A stretch of DNA of 44,536 bases from NCBI GenBank assembly GCA_902767725.1, contig CACXIM010000054.1, forward strand, positions 1 through 44,536. The letters run 5' to 3'. The notes beneath the pieces were generated by a model. The model saw only the letters and a list, made by a program, of their open reading frames with translations, had not been told where the DNA came from and did no database searches. A program made the translations under genes and the position numbers. Positions 42,108 through 44,536 of the stretch are shown here, piece by piece; within the stretch, counting starts at the first letter, position 1; each line of letters opens with the position of its first letter. The stretch is from an uncultured Bacteroidia bacterium. Its GTDB lineage: Bacteria > Bacteroidota > Bacteroidia > Bacteroidales > F082.

Positions 42108-44536
42108 TTATCGGCACAAAACCAATTGTTTTTTAGCGATGCCATGAACCGTCTTGATTTCAAGCAGATAGACCGAAGGCGAATAGCCATTGAGGTTCAA
42201 CACGACGGTATCGGATCGGCCACATTCCCTTGACTCCAGCACTTGTCCCATCATGTTGGTCAAACGGATACTCTCGATGTCTTCAACCTCGATGGTCACT
42301 TGGTCTTTAGTGGGATTGGGATATATTTTAACTGGAATAGAGGCATTGTCTCCCGTACCAAAAAAGCCCGCATTTATCTCCAAATAGCGATCTGTTTCGC
42401 CACAATCGGGAATCCTAAAACTGGCTGTAAGCGTTGATGAGCCTGGTGTGGTCACAAAGACAAGGCAATAATTCTGCTGCGCCTCCACAATCTGCCAATC
42501 TGTGTTGGAAAGGCTCCAAGTTATACCACCTTCCACCTCGTCGGGATTGATTTCGTAACGATAGATGCCATTGACCAAATTGGATGCCACAAATACATTG
42601 GAATTGCCATTGATATTCCCCATTTGCTCTGAGTCCTTTATCTCAAGACGAATCCTATGGATAATACTGTCACAACCTTGTTGGCTGAAGATGGTGTCTA
42701 AATAAATATAATAAATATCTGGCACGTCATATAAAGAGTCATTTTCGGGACACAGATAAGTGTCGCATTTTGACAAAAACATGGTATTCATCTCAATACT
42801 AGATAGTTTCACATGCTTGATGACTGTGCTATCGCAACGCATGGGAAATTGAAATACATGTTGAATGGTCGTTTCGGGATTGGAATAATCACACACATAG
42901 CCAAACCATTCGAAAGGCTCGCAAGCAACGGTATCAAACTCATTGACAATGTCGTCAAGACGGAAGTTGATAGTAACAATGCTGTCGCAACCCGTTACCA
43001 CTGATTGGAGCGTGTCTGTAAAGGTCTCGTTTTCAGAAAACAGATGAGTGTGCCATAGATAGGGCTCACAACTGACCATATCTACAATAGTATCCATCGG
43101 CTGGATAATCGTGAGAGAATGGAAAACAATACTGTCGCAATGGGTGATTTTTGTCAACAGGGAATCGTAAACGACATCATCTTCATAATAGGGCACGCCG
43201 TGCCACTCAAAGCCGTAGCATTGCGTCAAAGGTTCTCCTTCCACTTCATAATATGACCTTCCGATGGTCATATTAAGACAATACCATGTGGGGCAATCAT
43301 CAGGGGTGGATGCAGGTACGAATACCGAGTCGCGTTGGCTCTCGTAGTAGACCACATCAGGGTTCATGTCCCAAACATACGAGTCACACGCAATCACATC
43401 ATCCAAGTTGATCTTTTCGTATGGACCGAAATCCAACTTCAGGAGAACTGTGCTGTCACAACCAAATCTATTAATCGTATCAAATAATGCATATTGTGTT
43501 TCGTCCGAGTGCTCGAAATGGTGGCCGTGCCAATCAAAATACTCCTGGCATGTGGTCCTTTCTATCTCCTTAAAATCGCTGTGATTGACCAATATTTCGT
43601 GATGAACAACATGAGGGCATGGCAAATCCACCACCTCGTCAATGGTTGTGTTTTCCGTGTAATACACACCATTGAACATGACCGTGTCGCATTCTGGTCC
43701 ATGTTCTATCGTGACATCCTGCTCGTCAATGACCGTCACTTGGACAGGTCCCAAAAACACCGTGTCACATTCATTGCGTGCCATAAAACGAATCCAATGG
43801 CCATCGTGACCCATCTGCATCAGTGTATTCAAATCAAACTGAGCGTAAGGACCTTCAGAATGATCAGCCATCTGCCATGCAGAGATGCCGCTTTGGCTTG
43901 CGTTGCGCCAATCAACAGTCACTTCCGGCAAGTCGAGCGGATTGCCTTCACATGCCTGAAGGGACGACAATTGTCCGTTGATGACAGGTTGGTCGTTGAC
44001 GTGTACCGACAACACATTGCTGAATGTTGAATCGCATTCATTGATGACAGCAAACCGAATGAAATAACTGCCATATTCCAAATGATATGTCTCAGGATCA
44101 AAAGCATGGAAAGGTCCGTCAGCCGAAGTGGCATATTCCCATTGGCGACTTCCTCCCCCACTGTGGTTATACTCAAATTCCGGTTCGGTAACCGCCAACA
44201 AATCGCCGACGCAAATGTCATTCATTTGGATTTCACCCTGAATGGAAGGAGCATGGTGAATGGTCAGGTCAAGAGTGAAAGTACTGTCACAAACTTGTGG
44301 ATCGCCACTGTAGATTATGGTATCATAAACGTTGCTTTCGTAATAAGTACGTTGAGTTTTGGGCCAATAATAGAAACCACAAGTATCCACATATTGAACG
44401 GGCGCAATATAAGCTTCGCCCAAAGTGAAATGCCATGACACCTGAATAGCACAGCCATTAGGCGTAGTGTCATTCACAATATACAGCCCAGTAGTATCAC
44501 AATAATGGCCATGGTAATAAATGGGATCACATGCCG
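42108..44536 (-). CDS. Very large T9SS surface protein with repeated CDS motifs (5' end outside window)
   Basis: The reading frame is open to the right edge, giving at least 809 residues without the N-terminus; a GTG at 44477 is internal, since the frame upstream continues with YHGHYCDTTGLYIVND. It is built of ~60-100-residue units, each containing CDST or CDSI-type turns (VCDSTFTLDL, ECDSTFSNVL, GCDSTVLLKLDF, HCDSIVFHSLTI, GCDSIVTINFRL, RCDSTVIKHVKL, GCDSIIHRIRLEI), with W-G/H-x-Y and C-x-x-F/W patterns between them. A type A sorting domain ends it (VKIYPNPTKDQVTIEVED... IAKKQLVLCR). It is probably a cell-surface adhesin or scaffold. The next gene starts about 69 bases downstream with its own promoter. 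Confidence 0.88.
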   Translation of the reverse strand, partial: ACDPIYYHGHYCDTTGLYIVNDTTPNGCAIQVSWHFTLGEAYIAPVQYVDTCGFYYWPKTQRTYYESNVYDTIIYSGDPQVCDSTFTLDLTIHHAPSIQGEIQMNDICVGDLLAVTEPEFEYNHSGGGSRQWEYATSADGPFHAFDPETYHLEYGSYFIRFAVINECDSTFSNVLSVHVNDQPVINGQLSSLQACEGNPLDLPEVTVDWRNASQSGISAWQMADHSEGPYAQFDLNTLMQMGHDGHWIRFMARNECDTVFLGPVQVTVIDEQDVTIEHGPECDTVMFNGVYYTENTTIDEVVDLPCPHVVHHEILVNHSDFKEIERTTCQEYFDWHGHHFEHSDETQYALFDTINRFGCDSTVLLKLDFGPYEKINLDDVIACDSYVWDMNPDVVYYESQRDSVFVPASTPDDCPTWYCLNMTIGRSYYEVEGEPLTQCYGFEWHGVPYYEDDVVYDSLLTKITHCDSIVFHSLTIIQPMDTIVDMVSCEPYLWHTHLFSENETFTDTLQSVVTGCDSIVTINFRLDDIVNEFDTVACEPFEWFGYVCDYSNPETTIQHVFQFPMRCDSTVIKHVKLSSIEMNTMFLSKCDTYLCPENDSLYDVPDIYYIYLDTIFSQQGCDSIIHRIRLEIKDSEQMGNINGNSNVFVASNLVNGIYRYEINPDEVEGGITWSLSNTDWQIVEAQQNYCLVFVTTPGSSTLTASFRIPDCGETDRYLEINAGFFGTGDNASIPVKIYPNPTKDQVTIEVEDIESIRLTNMMGQVLESRECGRSDTVVLNLNGYSPSVYLLEIKTVHGIAKKQLVLCR

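Overview
The window looks like part of the chromosome of a Bacteroidota bacterium, most likely an uncultured gut- or rumen-type Bacteroidales. Four things point there. Promoters carry the TAnnTTTG -7 element typical of this phylum. Five proteins end in, or are built like, type IX secretion (T9SS) type A sorting domains. Family-restricted genes are present (DUF1599, DoxX/thioredoxin fusion, BatA-VWA, C10 protease). Lipoproteins and PorT-like barrels are abundant. No rRNA, tRNA, CRISPR array, prophage or complete insertion sequence was recognised.

Layout. 1-2754 (minus): the translation operon thrS-infC-rpmI, with infC apparently starting at a rare AUA codon. 2965-8567 (plus): an FG-GAP-like lipoprotein, a GDSL/SGNH esterase, a large secreted C10 cysteine protease carrying a beta-helix, then a thioredoxin-like lipoprotein overlapping msrA. 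8660-11335 (minus): a triple cleaved-adhesin T9SS protein, divergent from pckA (plus). pckA is broken: its ATP-binding P-loop segment is missing and the frame shifts. 13029-15000: a repeat-rich, gene-poor zone around an AT-rich YD-repeat gene, bracketed by 54-bp direct repeats and containing a long imperfect inverted repeat. 15001-16448 (plus): two small exported proteins. 24168-16561 (minus): tpiA, prmA, a 1569-residue exported protein of unknown function, and dnaN overlapping it by 4 bases.

24344-25102 (plus) is an outer-membrane barrel protein that meets, with a 2-base gap, the end of a minus-strand run (29900-25105): DUF1599 protein, DoxX/thioredoxin fusion, a lone Dpp/Opp-type permease, acyl-ACP thioesterase and an alpha/beta hydrolase fused to LysM. 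Divergent from it is folP, whose 5' part (including the TPDSF-type motif) is missing, overlapping the diadenylate cyclase gene cdaA. 31617-35241 (minus): parC and a lipoprotein. 35298-38003 (minus): a lipoprotein and a BatA-VWA protein. 38034-44536 (minus): a PorT-like barrel, a lipoprotein and two big T9SS surface proteins with repeated CDS motifs, the last running off the window.

The housekeeping genes (thrS, infC, rpmI, dnaN, prmA, tpiA, parC, cdaA) are embedded among envelope and secretion genes. The most notable points are two frame-breaking deletions of roughly 100 bases (pckA and folP), each removing a catalytic signature; the giant exported protein translationally coupled to dnaN; the hydrolase-LysM/thioesterase unit; and several families of palindromic intergenic repeats.
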